From NCBI RefSeq assembly GCF_000382445.1, contig NZ_KB905472.1:2494602-2558601 (forward strand): a DNA stretch of 64,000 nucleotides, read 5' to 3'. Origin of the DNA: Phocaeicola massiliensis B84634 = Timone 84634 = DSM 17679 = JCM 13223. Lineage in GTDB: Bacteria > Bacteroidota > Bacteroidia > Bacteroidales > Bacteroidaceae. Numbering within the stretch: position 1 is the stretch's first letter; each line of letters opens with the position of its first letter. The notes under the pieces are model-generated. The model was not told where the DNA came from. It saw only the letters and a list, made by a program, of their open reading frames with translations, and ran no database searches. The position numbers and the translations under genes are program-made. Shown piece after piece: positions 54,247 through 64,000 of this stretch.

Positions 54247-54711
54247 TTATTTTTCCATATTTCTCTTACGGAAACCATTAGGAGTTTCTCCTACATTTTT
54301 ATAAAATGCTGCATAGAAAGACTGACGATTAGCAAAACCTACCATCGAACTAATTTCTTCTACATTCTTATCTGCATAACGTTTATCAACCAACAGATGC
54401 TTAGCATCCTTGATACGATACTCATTCAAAAGACAAGAATAATTTTTACCGAAACGAGAATTTACAACAGCAGACAAATAACGAGTGTTTGTCTTCAACT
54501 CTCTCGCTAAATCTTTAGCAGAATAATTGGGATCCTTATATTTCTTCTGAACCACGATGATATTCAAAATTTTATCATACAGTTCATCAGCAAGTTCTGC
54601 TCTGATCAATGATCTATAAGCAGCCTTTTTGTCTTTTTTCTCTCGCAGGTTATAAGGTCTTTTCTTAGGAGCCTCTTCCTGAACTTCTACTTGTTTTTCT
54701 GCGTCGCTCAT
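54247..54711 (-). CDS. AraC-type helix-turn-helix protein
   Basis: A 154-residue protein (ATG at 54711; the ATG one codon upstream is equally possible). A charged N-terminal 40 residues rich in Lys/Glu precede the AraC-type DNA-binding domain: SAKDLARELKTNTRYLSAVV for the first helix-turn-helix, VEEISSMVGFANRQSFYAAF for the second, then NVGETPNGFRKRN. There is no sensory domain, which is common for Bacteroides AraC-like proteins of this size. Targets are unknown. The 320-base divergent gap to recQ holds only A+T-rich sequence and the recQ promoter element. Confidence 0.85.
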   Translation of the reverse strand: MSDAEKQVEVQEEAPKKRPYNLREKKDKKAAYRSLIRAELADELYDKILNIIVVQKKYKDPNYSAKDLARELKTNTRYLSAVVNSRFGKNYSCLLNEYRIKDAKHLLVDKRYADKNVEEISSMVGFANRQSFYAAFYKNVGETPNGFRKRNMEK

Positions 54712-54990
54712 CACTTAGTTTTTTTGTTTGGTTAGTTAATAAGATTATAATGATTAAATTTTGTACAAATGTGGGGATTCTTTTTGGCTTATGCAAATTT
54801 TTTTGCTAAATTCTATTCTTAATTAATCACAACACAGCATTCAAATTTCTTCAAAAAACTTTATTAAGACTTGAGATATCAGACAAAAAACTATCAAATG
54901 AAGCAGTGTCATCCTGAATCAGTTATCTACAAAAAGTCCTCTCTCAAATTAATTACCAATATAGAGAGCATCACATCTTAAAGATTTTAC

Positions 54991-54998
54991 TACCTTTG
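54991..54998 (+). promoter_or_regulatory. -7 element before recQ
   Basis: TACCTTTG matches TAnnTTTG and lies 34 bases before the recQ ATG. No clear TTTG partner. Confidence 0.5.
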
Positions 54999-55031
54999 CT
55001 CTCCATTATCTTTTAAAATAATAAACAGAAT

Positions 55032-56849
55032 ATGCTCCATATCCTCAAAACATACTTCGGATACGATACGTTTCGTCCTTTGCAACAAAACATTATCCAA
55101 AACATACTGGATAAAAAAGACACCTTGGTTCTTATGCCCACCGGAGGTGGAAAATCAATTTGTTATCAACTTCCTGCTCTGATGATGGACGGAACGACCA
55201 TTGTCGTATCTCCGCTTATTTCATTAATGAAAGACCAGGTAGAAAGTTTGAGAGCCAATGGTATTGCGGCTCGTGCAATGAACAGCACAAATGACGAAAC
55301 GGAGAATTTCAACCTACGCCGGGAATGTATGCAAGGGAAAATCAAATTACTTTATATTTCCCCCGAACGATTACTAATGGAAATGAACTTCTTATTAAAA
55401 GATATCCACATTTCATTGGTTGCCATAGATGAAGCTCATTGTATCTCACAATGGGGACATGATTTCCGACCAGAATACACTCAACTCAAGACAATCAGAG
55501 AACAATTCCCTAACGTTCCAATCGTAGCTTTAACTGCCACAGCCGATAAAATAACCCGTCAAGATATTATCAAACAATTATCTTTACGTAATCCTAAAAT
55601 ATTTATTTCATCCTTCGACCGTCCTAATCTGAGTTTGGAAGTAAAAAGAGGATACCAGCAAAAAGACAAGACACGCACCATACTTGAATTTATAGCACGC
55701 CATAAAAATGAATGTGGAATTATTTATTGCATGAGCCGAAGCAAAACGGAAAACGTGGCAGAAATGCTAAGAAAACATGGAATACGCGTAGCTGTTTATC
55801 ACGCCGGACTGAGTGCGACTGCACGCGATGAAGCCCAAAATGACTTTATTAATGACCGCGTACAAGTAGTATGTGCCACCATTGCCTTTGGTATGGGCAT
55901 AGACAAATCAAATGTTCGCTGGGTCATCCACTACAACCTCCCCAAAAGCATTGAAAGCTTTTATCAGGAAATCGGTCGTGCAGGACGGGACGGAATGGAA
56001 AGCGATACATTACTTTTTTATTCTTTAAGTGATTTGATTCTGCTATCAAAGTTTGCTACCGAAAGCAATCAACAGGAAATAAATTTAGAGAAACTCCACC
56101 GTATGCAACAATATGCAGAAGCGGATATTTGCCGTCGGCGTATTCTTCTTAACTATTTCGGAGAAACGATGGATCATGATTGTGGTAATTGTGATGTATG
56201 CCGTAATCCCCCGGAAAGGTTTGACGGTACTATCATCGTCCAAAAAGCATTGAGCGCTATCGCACGCACCAATCAACAAATCGGTACACACATGCTGGTG
56301 GACATCCTAAAGGGAGCTGCCGGACAAGAATTGATAGAAAAAGGATACGACAAGCTGAAGACTTATGCTGCCGGACGAGATATCCCTGCCCGTGACTGGC
56401 AGGATTATTTGCTGCAAATGCTTAACTTGGGTTATTTTGAAATTGCATATAATGAAAACAACCATCTGAAAATAACAGAAAGCGGGCATAAAGTCCTATT
56501 CGGAAAAGAACCGGCGATGCTGGTTGTCATAAAACGGGAAGAATTCACTCCGAAAGAACGTCGCAGGAAAAAGGCTCAAGAACCGGAAGCCCTCTTCTCT
56601 ACGCCAACAACCTTCGGTGAAGAAAATAAGGATCTATTTGAAGAACTTCGTCTATTAAGAAAGAGATTGGCAGACCAACAAGCCATCCCTGCCTATATTG
56701 TATTATCTGATAAAACCTTACATCTGATAGCAACACAGCAACCTACCAGTATTGAGGCTTTTGGAGAAATCAGTGGTATCGGAGAATACAAAAAAGATAA
56801 ATATGGAAAAGAATTTGTCGAACTGATCAAAAAGAAGATTGGGAAATAA
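55032..56849 (+). CDS. recQ: ATP-dependent DNA helicase RecQ
   Basis: A 605-residue superfamily 2 helicase working 3' to 5' in recombination and fork repair. Motif I is MPTGGGKSICYQLPAL, motif II DEAHCISQWGHDFRP, motif III ALTATAD, motif VI QEIGRAGRDG. The zinc-binding part (CRRRILLNYFGE, CGNCDVC) and winged helix follow, and the last 75 residues are an HRDC domain (LHLIATQQPTSIEAFGEISG). Full length and intact. It ends 18 bp from the convergent TPR gene. Confidence 0.96.
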   Translation: MLHILKTYFGYDTFRPLQQNIIQNILDKKDTLVLMPTGGGKSICYQLPALMMDGTTIVVSPLISLMKDQVESLRANGIAARAMNSTNDETENFNLRRECMQGKIKLLYISPERLLMEMNFLLKDIHISLVAIDEAHCISQWGHDFRPEYTQLKTIREQFPNVPIVALTATADKITRQDIIKQLSLRNPKIFISSFDRPNLSLEVKRGYQQKDKTRTILEFIARHKNECGIIYCMSRSKTENVAEMLRKHGIRVAVYHAGLSATARDEAQNDFINDRVQVVCATIAFGMGIDKSNVRWVIHYNLPKSIESFYQEIGRAGRDGMESDTLLFYSLSDLILLSKFATESNQQEINLEKLHRMQQYAEADICRRRILLNYFGETMDHDCGNCDVCRNPPERFDGTIIVQKALSAIARTNQQIGTHMLVDILKGAAGQELIEKGYDKLKTYAAGRDIPARDWQDYLLQMLNLGYFEIAYNENNHLKITESGHKVLFGKEPAMLVVIKREEFTPKERRRKKAQEPEALFSTPTTFGEENKDLFEELRLLRKRLADQQAIPAYIVLSDKTLHLIATQQPTSIEAFGEISGIGEYKKDKYGKEFVELIKKKIGK

Positions 56850-56851
56850 AG

Positions 56852-56889
56852 AATTAAAGACCAGATATTATTTACTGGCCTTTAATTTA
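56852..56889. terminator. Hairpin shared by the recQ and TPR gene ends
   Basis: AATTAAAGACCAG pairs imperfectly with CTGGCCTTTAATT. It spans the 18-bp gap and the last codons of the TPR gene, so one structure probably ends both transcripts. Confidence 0.6.
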
Positions 56890-57689
56890 TCTTGCAGTTC
56901 TGGACGGGGAACGCCTAATTCTATTGCTTTTTCAAAAGCAACATAAGCTTCCCTTTTTTTCTTCTGGCTCAGATATATTTCACCACACATGACGTATATT
57001 TCCGCATCTTTAGGAGATAACTTGGCGGCCGATTCCAAATCCAGTAATGCCAAGTCGGGAGTGTTCATTTCTATCTCTAAATTGGCACGTGCTTTCAATA
57101 AAGAAGCATCATTAGGATAATCCGTTATCATACGATTAAATTCTTCCAATGCTTCCCGAAACTTTAACTCTTTCTGATTCAGCAGAGCCATTCCCAAACG
57201 CCCCATCTTGTTTTTAGGCTCTTCTTGCAACAAAGTATTATAATCTATTCGGGCTTCTTTATAGTCCCGACGCTGCATATAAATGTAAGCGCGATATAGT
57301 AAAGCTTCCTGATTTTTTCTATCAATATCTATCACATTGCAATAATCGAGATATGCTTTCTCATAAAGGTTTTTCTCTAAATACAGAGCAGCCCTATTCA
57401 ATAAAATAGTAACGGAATAAGGAGCTAAATTAAGTCCTAAAGTATAGGATTCTATCGCTTTATCGATTTTCCCCAACCGATGTTGCACTGTCCCCAAATT
57501 TGAAAACAGCATAGAATTGCGCATATTTGCCGGTTCCAGCTTTAATGCCTCTTCAAACAGTTTTTCCGAAAGTTCCAAACTATCTCGCTCCGCCGCCTCC
57601 ACAGCACGAGCTGCCAATTGATCATACGTCTGTGCCTGCATATAAATGCAAACACAAAAGAAAAGAAAATAACACAGTATTCGTTTCAT
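56868..57689 (-). CDS. Secreted tetratricopeptide repeat protein
   Basis: A 273-residue protein with a signal peptide (MKRILCYFLFFCVCIYMQAQ) and about six to seven TPR units from residue 25 to 265, for example RDSLELSEKLFEEALKLEP, AIESYTLGLNLAPYSVTILL and DAEIYVMCGEIYLSQKKKRE. It probably serves as a protein-binding scaffold in the periplasm; no catalytic domain is present. It is a single gene, separated from the leucine operon by its terminator and a repeat array. Confidence 0.88.
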   Translation of the reverse strand: MKRILCYFLFFCVCIYMQAQTYDQLAARAVEAAERDSLELSEKLFEEALKLEPANMRNSMLFSNLGTVQHRLGKIDKAIESYTLGLNLAPYSVTILLNRAALYLEKNLYEKAYLDYCNVIDIDRKNQEALLYRAYIYMQRRDYKEARIDYNTLLQEEPKNKMGRLGMALLNQKELKFREALEEFNRMITDYPNDASLLKARANLEIEMNTPDLALLDLESAAKLSPKDAEIYVMCGEIYLSQKKKREAYVAFEKAIELGVPRPELQDKLKASK

Positions 57690-57750
57690 CTATAATAGAT
57701 TTTGTTGCAAAAGTACGGCAATCTGCGAAATGATTCCTTTAGTTAAATAA

Positions 57751-57796
57751 AAAAAAGTATAAGGTTCGTTTTTTTCCACCGCAACCTTATACTTTT
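57751..57796 (-). terminator. Terminator of the leucine operon
   Basis: AAAAGTATAAGGTT and AACCTTATACTTTT form a perfect 14-bp stem with a 16-base loop. On the minus strand a run of eight T follows, so it ends the leuB transcript beyond the repeat array. Confidence 0.88.
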
Positions 57797-57814
57797 GTAT
57801 TCTGTTTCACCTAT

Positions 57815-57901
57815 TTTCATGCCTGCAAAATTGTTATTTCATTAATATGAAACTGTTGTTTCAACAGCATGAAAAACTTATCTCATCAGCATAAAACCGG
57901 A
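57815..57901. repeat. 22-bp tandem repeat, array 3 (4 units)
   Basis: TTTCA (TCTCA in the last) recurs at 57815, 57837, 57859 and 57881, exactly 22 bp apart. Units have the form TTTCATnAGCATGAAA plus six bases, with TTTCA/TGAAA as palindromic arms. It fills the space between the leuB stop and the operon terminator, so it lies in the 3' untranslated part of the leu mRNA. Confidence 0.75.
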
Positions 57902-58963
57902 TTACGCCTGCTTGATATAGTCCACAATCCAAGCACCAACTTCTTTTGTTCCGTATTTAGCACCTCCTTCTACCTGAATTTCGGGTGTCCGCACATTTGC
58001 ATCCAAAGAAGCATCTACCGCCCGGCGAATTAATGCACCTTCTTCTTTGCAATTGAAATACTCAAACAACATCGCTACTGATAAAATTTGAGCCAGCGGG
58101 TTAGCAATATTCAAGCCTTTAGCCTGAGGCCATGAACCATGAATCGGCTCAAAAACAGGAGTACTCTCACCGGTTGAAGCAGAAGGCAGCAATCCCATGG
58201 AACCGCTAATAACAGAGCCTTCATCAGTAAGAATATCACCGAAAGTATTTTCTGTTACCATCACATCAAAGAAACATGGGTCCTGAATCATTTTCATTGC
58301 CGCATTGTCTACAAACATATAGTCCGTAGTTACTTCCGGATATTGAGGAGCCATTTCCTGTGCTATTTGTCTCCATAAGCGGGAAGAAGCCAATACATTT
58401 GCCTTATCGACTACTGTCAAATGCTTGCGGCGCTTCATGGCATATTCGAATCCGACTTTCAGAATACGTTCTATCTCGGGACGAGTATACATATTTGTAT
58501 CGTATGCCTTATCATTGTCCTGATATTTCTCTCCGAAATACATTCCACCGGTCAACTCACGGATACAGATAAAATCTGCATTTTCTACCAGCTCTGCACG
58601 CAATGGCGATTTATGAACCAAACATTTAAAGGTTTGTACCGGACGGATGTTAGCAAACAATCCCAATTTCTTCCGCATAGCCAACAACCCTTGCTCCGGG
58701 CGTACCTTTGCCGTTGGGTTATTATCAAACTTAGGGTCACCTACAGCCGAGAACAATACGGCATCCGCATCCTTGCAAATTTCATAAGTCGCTTCGGGAA
58801 ACGGATCGCCCACCTTGTCTATCGCATCTGCACCACAGATCGCATATTTATAACTTACCTTGTGTCCGAACTTCTCACAAACGGCATTCATCACATCAAC
58901 GCCTTGTACTGAAATCTCCGGTCCGATACCGTCACCGGCTAATACTGCAATTTTAAAATCCAT
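57902..58963 (-). CDS. leuB: 3-isopropylmalate dehydrogenase
   Basis: A 353-residue NAD-dependent oxidative decarboxylase, the third step of leucine synthesis. It begins [15 protein letters not shown]; substrate-binding arginines lie in RPVQTFKC and [12 protein letters not shown], the metal aspartates in [19 protein letters not shown], and the NAD site in [19 protein letters not shown]. Complete and of normal length. It is the last gene of the leucine operon. Confidence 0.96.
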   Translation of the reverse strand: MDFKIAVLAGDGIGPEISVQGVDVMNAVCEKFGHKVSYKYAICGADAIDKVGDPFPEATYEICKDADAVLFSAVGDPKFDNNPTAKVRPEQGLLAMRKKLGLFANIRPVQTFKCLVHKSPLRAELVENADFICIRELTGGMYFGEKYQDNDKAYDTNMYTRPEIERILKVGFEYAMKRRKHLTVVDKANVLASSRLWRQIAQEMAPQYPEVTTDYMFVDNAAMKMIQDPCFFDVMVTENTFGDILTDEGSVISGSMGLLPSASTGESTPVFEPIHGSWPQAKGLNIANPLAQILSVAMLFEYFNCKEEGALIRRAVDASLDANVRTPEIQVEGGAKYGTKEVGAWIVDYIKQA

Positions 58964-59016
58964 CTTTTCTTTTATTTATTTACTTCATTTTTATCTGTTT
59001 CTCCTCCGACAATTCC

Positions 59017-60561
59017 TTAATCGATGTTTTCATACTCACTCTCTATGATATTCAACATCTTCAGGGTAGCTTTAATTGCAGCTTCCGTCTGGTCTGCATC
59101 CAACCCTCTGGTACGGAAGACTTTATCTTCAAAGCTCCAGGTTATCACAGTCTGCACAAAAGCATCGGTACGTCCACCGGGAGGAATAGTTACCGCATAA
59201 TTAGTCAGCATCGGAAACTTACGTCCCAATGTCACTTTATATATTTTTCGCAATGCACGTACAAAGGCATCGTATTGACCGTCACCATTGGAATTTTCCT
59301 CGAATTCCTTTCCATTGATTTCCATCCGTACAGTAGCCATCGGCTTCAAACCATGAGCAAGTGTCACAATGTAACTCTTCAGCTTCACCTTTTCACTTAC
59401 CACACCATGTTTCAATACATCGGAAACAATATAAGGCAAGTCTTCCTGAGTGACCAATTCTTTCTTATCACCCAACTCGATGATGCGTTCCGTCACTTTG
59501 CGCATAGAGTCTTCATCGAGTTCTAGTCCAAGATCCTCTAAGTTTTTACGAATATTCGCCTTACCGCTTGTTTTACCCAATGCATATTCACGTTTGCGGC
59601 CAAATCGTTCCGGCAACAGGTCATTGCAATAAAGATTATTCTTGTTGTCTCCATCGGCATGAACTCCTGCTACCTGAGTAAATACATTTTCGCCCACAAT
59701 CGGCTTATTGGCCGGAATTACAATGCCCGAATAAGACTCGACCACACGACTTACATCATTCAATCGGCTTTCGTCAATGTTCGTCAGCGCACTAAAATGG
59801 TCTTTTAGAATAGCCTGAACACTAGCAAGTGGTGCATTACCGGCTCGTTCTCCCAATCCATTGATGGTGGTATGAAGTCCTTTCACTCCGCTGAGTACAG
59901 CAGCCAGCACATTGCTCACGGCAAGGTCATAGTCATTGTGTGCATGGAAATCGAAATGCATATCGGGATAATGTTTTTTCATTTTCCGCATATACTCGAT
60001 AACCTGCAAAGGGTTTAAAATTCCCAAAGTATCAGGCAACATATAGCGTTTGATGCTAGTGGCTTTCAGACCGTCCATCAATTGGAATACATATTCGGGA
60101 GAATCCTTCATACCATTACTCCAATCTTCCAAATAAACATTAACGGCAATATCCAATTCATCGGCATAATGCACTACATTAATTATATCTTCGATATGTT
60201 CTTCCGGCGTTTTTTTCAGTTGGTGAGTACAATGTTTCAACGAGCCTTTGCAAAGCAAGTTTATTACCCGGCAACCGGTACTTTGTATCCAATCCACTGA
60301 AGTGTGCCCATCCACAAAGCCGAGCACTTCTACCTTATGAAGCAGGTTGCGCCGTGCGGCCCAGTCGCATATCATTTTCACAGCTTCAAACTCACCATCC
60401 GATACACGGGCCGAGGCAACCTCCACCCGGTCTACCTTTAAATCTTCCAACAGCAAACGGGCAATCATCAATTTTTCATGGGGTACGAATGACACTCCGC
60501 TGGTCTGCTCACCATCACGAAGGGTTGTATCCATGATTTCTATTTTGACGCGTTCTCCCAT
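59017..60561 (-). CDS. 2-isopropylmalate/citramalate synthase-like enzyme
   Basis: A 514-residue acyl-CoA condensing enzyme of the LeuA/CimA family. [12 protein letters not shown] near residue 11 and [15 protein letters not shown] near 205 are the metal and substrate sites; [11 protein letters not shown] follows; residues about 385-510 are the LeuA regulatory domain. It is distinct from the LeuA encoded at the right edge, so the operon encodes two such enzymes. Possible roles are (R)-citramalate synthase for isoleucine or a second isopropylmalate synthase; the sequence alone does not decide. Its start overlaps the leuD end by 22 bp. Confidence 0.85.
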   Translation of the reverse strand: MGERVKIEIMDTTLRDGEQTSGVSFVPHEKLMIARLLLEDLKVDRVEVASARVSDGEFEAVKMICDWAARRNLLHKVEVLGFVDGHTSVDWIQSTGCRVINLLCKGSLKHCTHQLKKTPEEHIEDIINVVHYADELDIAVNVYLEDWSNGMKDSPEYVFQLMDGLKATSIKRYMLPDTLGILNPLQVIEYMRKMKKHYPDMHFDFHAHNDYDLAVSNVLAAVLSGVKGLHTTINGLGERAGNAPLASVQAILKDHFSALTNIDESRLNDVSRVVESYSGIVIPANKPIVGENVFTQVAGVHADGDNKNNLYCNDLLPERFGRKREYALGKTSGKANIRKNLEDLGLELDEDSMRKVTERIIELGDKKELVTQEDLPYIVSDVLKHGVVSEKVKLKSYIVTLAHGLKPMATVRMEINGKEFEENSNGDGQYDAFVRALRKIYKVTLGRKFPMLTNYAVTIPPGGRTDAFVQTVITWSFEDKVFRTRGLDADQTEAAIKATLKMLNIIESEYENID

Positions 60562-61142
60562 GCTTCTATTTTATCTTTATTGGTCAGCAAAAAGTCGATA
60601 TCATCCAAACCATTCATCAGGCAATGCTTTTTATAGCCGTTAATCTCGAAAGATTCACTCTTTCCTGTTGCTTTGTTGGTTATTGTCTGTTCGGGCAAGT
60701 TTACCTCTACTTCTGTTTTCGGGTCCGCGTAGATAGAGTCGAACAGTTCTTTCAAAAAACCTTCACTTACCACTACCGGCAAAACAAAGTTATTCAGCTC
60801 GTTATTCTTATGGATATCAGCAAAGAAGCTAGAAACGACCACACGAAAGCCATATCCCGCAATTGCCCATGCAGCATGTTCACGGCTAGATCCCGAACCA
60901 AAATTTTTTCCGGTCACAAGGATTTCCCCCCCATAAATGGGGTTATTCAATACGAAATCTTTATTTAAAGAACCGTCAGGATTATAACGCCAATCACGGA
61001 ATAAATTATCACCAAAGAATTTCTCTTCGCGTGTGGTTGCCTTTAAAAAACGGGCAGGGATGATTTGGTCTGTATCCACATTTTCCAGAGGAAGAGGGAC
61101 ACAAGTACTTGTTATTATATTGAATTTCTGTTTCATATTCAC
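60540..61142 (-). CDS. leuD: 3-isopropylmalate dehydratase small subunit
   Basis: A 200-residue swivel-domain subunit that pairs with LeuC to isomerise 2- to 3-isopropylmalate. [20 protein letters not shown] near the start and [15 protein letters not shown] near 80 are the family's substrate-binding loops. Normal length. It overlaps the following synthase gene by 22 bp and is overlapped by 4 bp by the small membrane protein gene upstream (ATGA). Confidence 0.96.
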   Translation of the reverse strand: MNMKQKFNIITSTCVPLPLENVDTDQIIPARFLKATTREEKFFGDNLFRDWRYNPDGSLNKDFVLNNPIYGGEILVTGKNFGSGSSREHAAWAIAGYGFRVVVSSFFADIHKNNELNNFVLPVVVSEGFLKELFDSIYADPKTEVEVNLPEQTITNKATGKSESFEINGYKKHCLMNGLDDIDFLLTNKDKIEAWENASK

Positions 61143-61312
61143 TCTTTTTTTTTAGACTTGTATTCTTTATACCAATTAAAAACCGAAACTGTCAGAAGTA
61201 TATAGATTGCCAATTCGCGAAACACATTCCCTTCCGGAAAAAAGAGAGCGACAATGCATAATAGCCAACCAATGCCATAGCACATTCTTATAATAGCTCC
61301 TAAAGTTTTCAT
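61139..61312 (-). CDS. Small two-helix membrane protein inside the leu operon
   Basis: A 57-residue protein if started at the ATG at 61312 ([19 protein letters not shown]); a longer reading from 61354 adds 14 residues directly after the leuC stop. Two hydrophobic helices (about 8-25 and 31-48) are followed by a basic tail [11 protein letters not shown]. Its stop overlaps the leuD ATG (ATGA), so it is translationally coupled. I do not recognise the family. Its place between the two dehydratase subunits suggests a conserved but unknown role, or a simple passenger. Confidence 0.65.
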   Translation of the reverse strand: MKTLGAIIRMCYGIGWLLCIVALFFPEGNVFRELAIYILLTVSVFNWYKEYKSKKKE

Positions 61313-61354
61313 CTGTTTATGACAATATTTTTTTGTCCTGACAAAAGGACTCAT

Positions 61355-62737
61355 TTACATTAATTCTCTCGGATCGGTAATAACTCCGGTTACTGCTGCT
61401 GCTGCTGCTACCAACGGACTGGCGAGCAGAGTGCGTGCCCCCGGTCCCTGACGCCCCTCAAAATTACGATTACTAGTCGACACAGAATATTTACCGGCAG
61501 GAATCTTATCATCATTCATAGCCAAACAAGCAGAACAACCCGGCTGACGAATAGCGAACCCGGCTTCTTCCAACACTTTATCCAATCCTTCCTCTCGAAT
61601 CTGCGCATCTACCATCCACGAACCCGGAACCAGCCAAGCAATCACGTTGTCTGCCTTCTTCTTTCCTTTCACTATGGAAGCAAAAGCACGGAAATCCTCT
61701 ATACGACCATTGGTACAAGCTCCTAAGAATACATAATCAATTTTCTTACCCAATAATGATTCTCCGGGTTGGAATCCCATATAGTCCAATGATTTTTTAT
61801 AAGAAGCGCTATGATTATCAGCAGGAATATGCTCAGTTATTCCCATACCCATACCCGGATTAGTACCATAAGTAATCATAGGTTGGATATCAGCAGCGTC
61901 AAATCTTACCTCTTTATCAAATACGGCATTTTCATCACTCTTCAAGGTCTTCCAATAAGCCATGGCTCTGTCCCACTCTACACCTTTTGGAGCATATTCT
62001 CTACCTTTGATATATTCAAAAGTCACTTCATCAGGAGCAACCATACCCCCACGGGCCCCCATCTCAATACTTAAATTACATAAAGTCAAACGTCCTTCCA
62101 TGGTCAAATTACGAACTGCAGAACCGGCATATTCCACAAAGTATCCGGTAGCGCCACTGGTTGTCATCTTCGACATCATATAAAGAGCAACATCTTTGGC
62201 AGTTACTCCTCTGCCCAATTCTCCATCTACAGTAATACGCATCGTTTTAGGACGAGACTGAAGAATACATTGCGAAGCCAAAACCATTTCAACCTCGCTT
62301 GTGCCTATCCCAAAAGCAACAGCTCCCATTGCTCCGTGAGTAGAAGTATGCGAATCACCACAAACAATAGTCATACCCGGCAAAGTTAATCCCCTCTCAG
62401 GACCTACGACATGAATAATACCATTTCTCTTATCCATCATCCCGAAATGTGCCAAGCCAAAATCAGCAGCATTCTTGGCCAATGTATCTACCTGAGTCTT
62501 AGAAACAGGATCTTCAATTGGTTTATCCTGATCATGAGTCGGGGTATTATGATCCGGCATACAATAAATATGGTCAGGACGAAATACTTTTATTCCACGT
62601 GCACGCAATCCTGAAAAAGCCTGCGGACTAGTTACCTCATGACAATAAAGTCTGTCAATATAAAGCTGAGTGGGCCCATCCTCCACTTTCTGTACTACAT
62701 GGGCATCCCAAATCTTATCAAATAATGTGTTAGCCAT
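61355..62737 (-). CDS. leuC: 3-isopropylmalate dehydratase large subunit
   Basis: A 460-residue aconitase-like subunit holding a [4Fe-4S] cluster. Cysteine ligands are seen in [13 protein letters not shown] near 345 and in [11 protein letters not shown] near 405-408; [20 protein letters not shown] near 125 and the C-terminal [12 protein letters not shown] are further landmarks. Complete. It follows leuA by 18 bp and precedes the small membrane protein and leuD. Confidence 0.96.
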   Translation of the reverse strand: MANTLFDKIWDAHVVQKVEDGPTQLYIDRLYCHEVTSPQAFSGLRARGIKVFRPDHIYCMPDHNTPTHDQDKPIEDPVSKTQVDTLAKNAADFGLAHFGMMDKRNGIIHVVGPERGLTLPGMTIVCGDSHTSTHGAMGAVAFGIGTSEVEMVLASQCILQSRPKTMRITVDGELGRGVTAKDVALYMMSKMTTSGATGYFVEYAGSAVRNLTMEGRLTLCNLSIEMGARGGMVAPDEVTFEYIKGREYAPKGVEWDRAMAYWKTLKSDENAVFDKEVRFDAADIQPMITYGTNPGMGMGITEHIPADNHSASYKKSLDYMGFQPGESLLGKKIDYVFLGACTNGRIEDFRAFASIVKGKKKADNVIAWLVPGSWMVDAQIREEGLDKVLEEAGFAIRQPGCSACLAMNDDKIPAGKYSVSTSNRNFEGRQGPGARTLLASPLVAAAAAVTGVITDPRELM

Positions 62738-62755
62738 TTTTGTATTTACGTATTA

Positions 62756-64000
62756 TTATCTTTTAAACTTATTGATACAATCGATATATGCTTCTACTGA
62801 TGCAGCAATGATGTCTGTATTCGCTCCAAAGCCGTAATACATCTGTCCGTCATATTCTACCTGCATGTGTACTTTACCCATATCATCACTACCTTTACTG
62901 ATAGCCTGAATAGTAAATTCTTTCAATACCATGTGGCGGTCAATAATCTTTTTCAATGCAGTAATAGCGGCATCTACAGGACCATTACCACTGGCAGCAG
63001 CTTCAAAATGCTCGCCTGCTATATTCAGCCCAAGACTGGCAACGGAACGAACACCAACGCCACTCGTCACTTGCAGATAATCTAATTTAATATGATTATT
63101 GACACTTCTGTCGGCTCCTGCCAATACAAGAATGTCATCATCGGTGATATCTTTCTTCTTATCGGCTAGCTTCAAGAAATCTTCATATACATTATCCAAT
63201 TTATCCTGTTCCAATTCCACACCTAAAACATGAAGACGATGTTTCAATGCCGCACGTCCACTACGAGCTGTCAGCACGATAGCATTATCATCAATACCCA
63301 CATCCTTGGGATCAATGATTTCATAAGTCTGTACATTCTTCAACACACCATCCTGATGGATACCTGACGAATGTGCAAAAGCATTACGACCTACAATAGC
63401 TTTATTAGGCTGAACCGGCATATTCATAAGACTAGATACCATACGGCTCGTCGGATAAATTTTTTGAGTATTAATATTAGTTTGAATATGAATGTCATTA
63501 TGGCATTTAATAATCATTGCCACTTCTTCCAAAGAAGTATTGCCGGCACGCTCACCAATACCATTGATTGTCACTTCTACTTGACGCGCTCCGTTCAAGA
63601 CTCCATTAATAGTATTAGCTGTCGCCATACCCAAGTCATTATGGCAATGAGTAGAAATAATTGCTTTATCAATACCATCCACATGATCTACCAAATATTT
63701 AATTTTCGCACCATATTCTTCGGGTAAACAATATCCTGTAGTATCAGGAATATTCACTACCGTAGCACCGGCCTTGATCACCGCTTCAACTACGCGTGCC
63801 AAATACTCATTATCAGTTCTTCCTGCATCTTCTGCATAGAACTCCACATCATCTACAAAACGGCGGGCATATTTCACGGCTGCTACCGCACGTTCTATAA
63901 TTTCTTCACGAGTAGAATTGAATTTATATTTAATATGCGAATCAGAAGTACCAATACCGGTATGGATACGTTTATGCTTAGCAAATCTCAATGCATCTGC
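62756..64000 (-). CDS. leuA: 2-isopropylmalate synthase, N-terminus cut by the window
   Basis: The visible 414 residues lack the N-terminal metal-binding DTTLRDGEQ part, which lies beyond 64000. What remains includes [37 protein letters not shown], the HCHNDLGMA metal site, [17 protein letters not shown] and, from about 290, the C-terminal regulatory domain where leucine binds in studied enzymes. It commits 2-ketoisovalerate to leucine. It is the most upstream leu gene visible, so the operon promoter and any leader lie outside the window. Confidence 0.93.
   Translation of the reverse strand, partial: ADALRFAKHKRIHTGIGTSDSHIKYKFNSTREEIIERAVAAVKYARRFVDDVEFYAEDAGRTDNEYLARVVEAVIKAGATVVNIPDTTGYCLPEEYGAKIKYLVDHVDGIDKAIISTHCHNDLGMATANTINGVLNGARQVEVTINGIGERAGNTSLEEVAMIIKCHNDIHIQTNINTQKIYPTSRMVSSLMNMPVQPNKAIVGRNAFAHSSGIHQDGVLKNVQTYEIIDPKDVGIDDNAIVLTARSGRAALKHRLHVLGVELEQDKLDNVYEDFLKLADKKKDITDDDILVLAGADRSVNNHIKLDYLQVTSGVGVRSVASLGLNIAGEHFEAAASGNGPVDAAITALKKIIDRHMVLKEFTIQAISKGSDDMGKVHMQVEYDGQMYYGFGANTDIIAASVEAYIDCINKFKR

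Overview
The window looks like a stretch of Bacteroides (Bacteroidota) chromosome. Supporting signs are the promoter form TTTG-N19/20-TAnnTTTG seen before several genes, surface-type lipoproteins with acidic residues right after the lipobox cysteine, a BtuB-BtuG vitamin B12 capture pair, a GH89 glycosidase, and the fused DAHP synthase-chorismate mutase gene order. The species cannot be named from the sequence alone. No rRNA, tRNA, CRISPR array, transposase or prophage was found.

Layout. 1-2267: end of an aromatic amino acid operon (aminotransferase, DAHP synthase/chorismate mutase, prephenate dehydrogenase). 2335-4179 (-): a three-gene operon (hydrolase, zinc-ribbon/HTH protein, membrane protein) with a perfect promoter. 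4491-5510: membrane acyltransferase. 5561-14617: a cobalamin-riboswitch locus with a MACPF-fold lipoprotein, BtuB, BtuG, a truncated regulator fragment, and a BtuF-BtuC-BtuD ABC importer. 14618-15232: a gene-poor stretch with a 22-bp palindromic tandem array, a probable frameshifted small ORF and a dispersed repeat. 15233-20493 (-): threonine operon (thrA, a phosphoglycerate-mutase-like gene that probably supplies homoserine kinase, thrC) behind a threonine-rich leader peptide. 20699-28037: a propeller lipoprotein, GH89 glycosidase, RadA, a DUF1847 protein and a flavoprotein. 28439-31432: LuxR-type regulator and TonB-dependent receptor. 31505-35285 (-): metA, a U32 family protein and a zinc-ribbon membrane protein, coupled by ATGA overlaps. 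35427-37920: PAS histidine kinase, a second 22-bp array and an HU-like gene. 37939-44829 (-): nitroreductase, then a heavy-metal RND efflux operon led by a small His/Cys-rich protein. 44994-54714 (-): M13 peptidase, ABC-F protein, purA, a Fur-family regulator, an AlkD-like protein, an M49 peptidase and an AraC-type HTH protein, with two paralogous small RNA genes at about 49.2 and 49.4 kb. 55032-56849: recQ. 56868-57689 (-): TPR protein. 57902-64000 (-): leucine operon, with its first visible gene cut by the window end.

The parts most worth following up are: the MACPF lipoprotein placed first in a B12-controlled uptake locus; the threonine-rich leader peptide; the twin small RNAs with identical 5' parts and different terminator stems; and three unrelated-looking arrays that share an exact 22-bp period, two of which have the same flank but units in opposite orientation.
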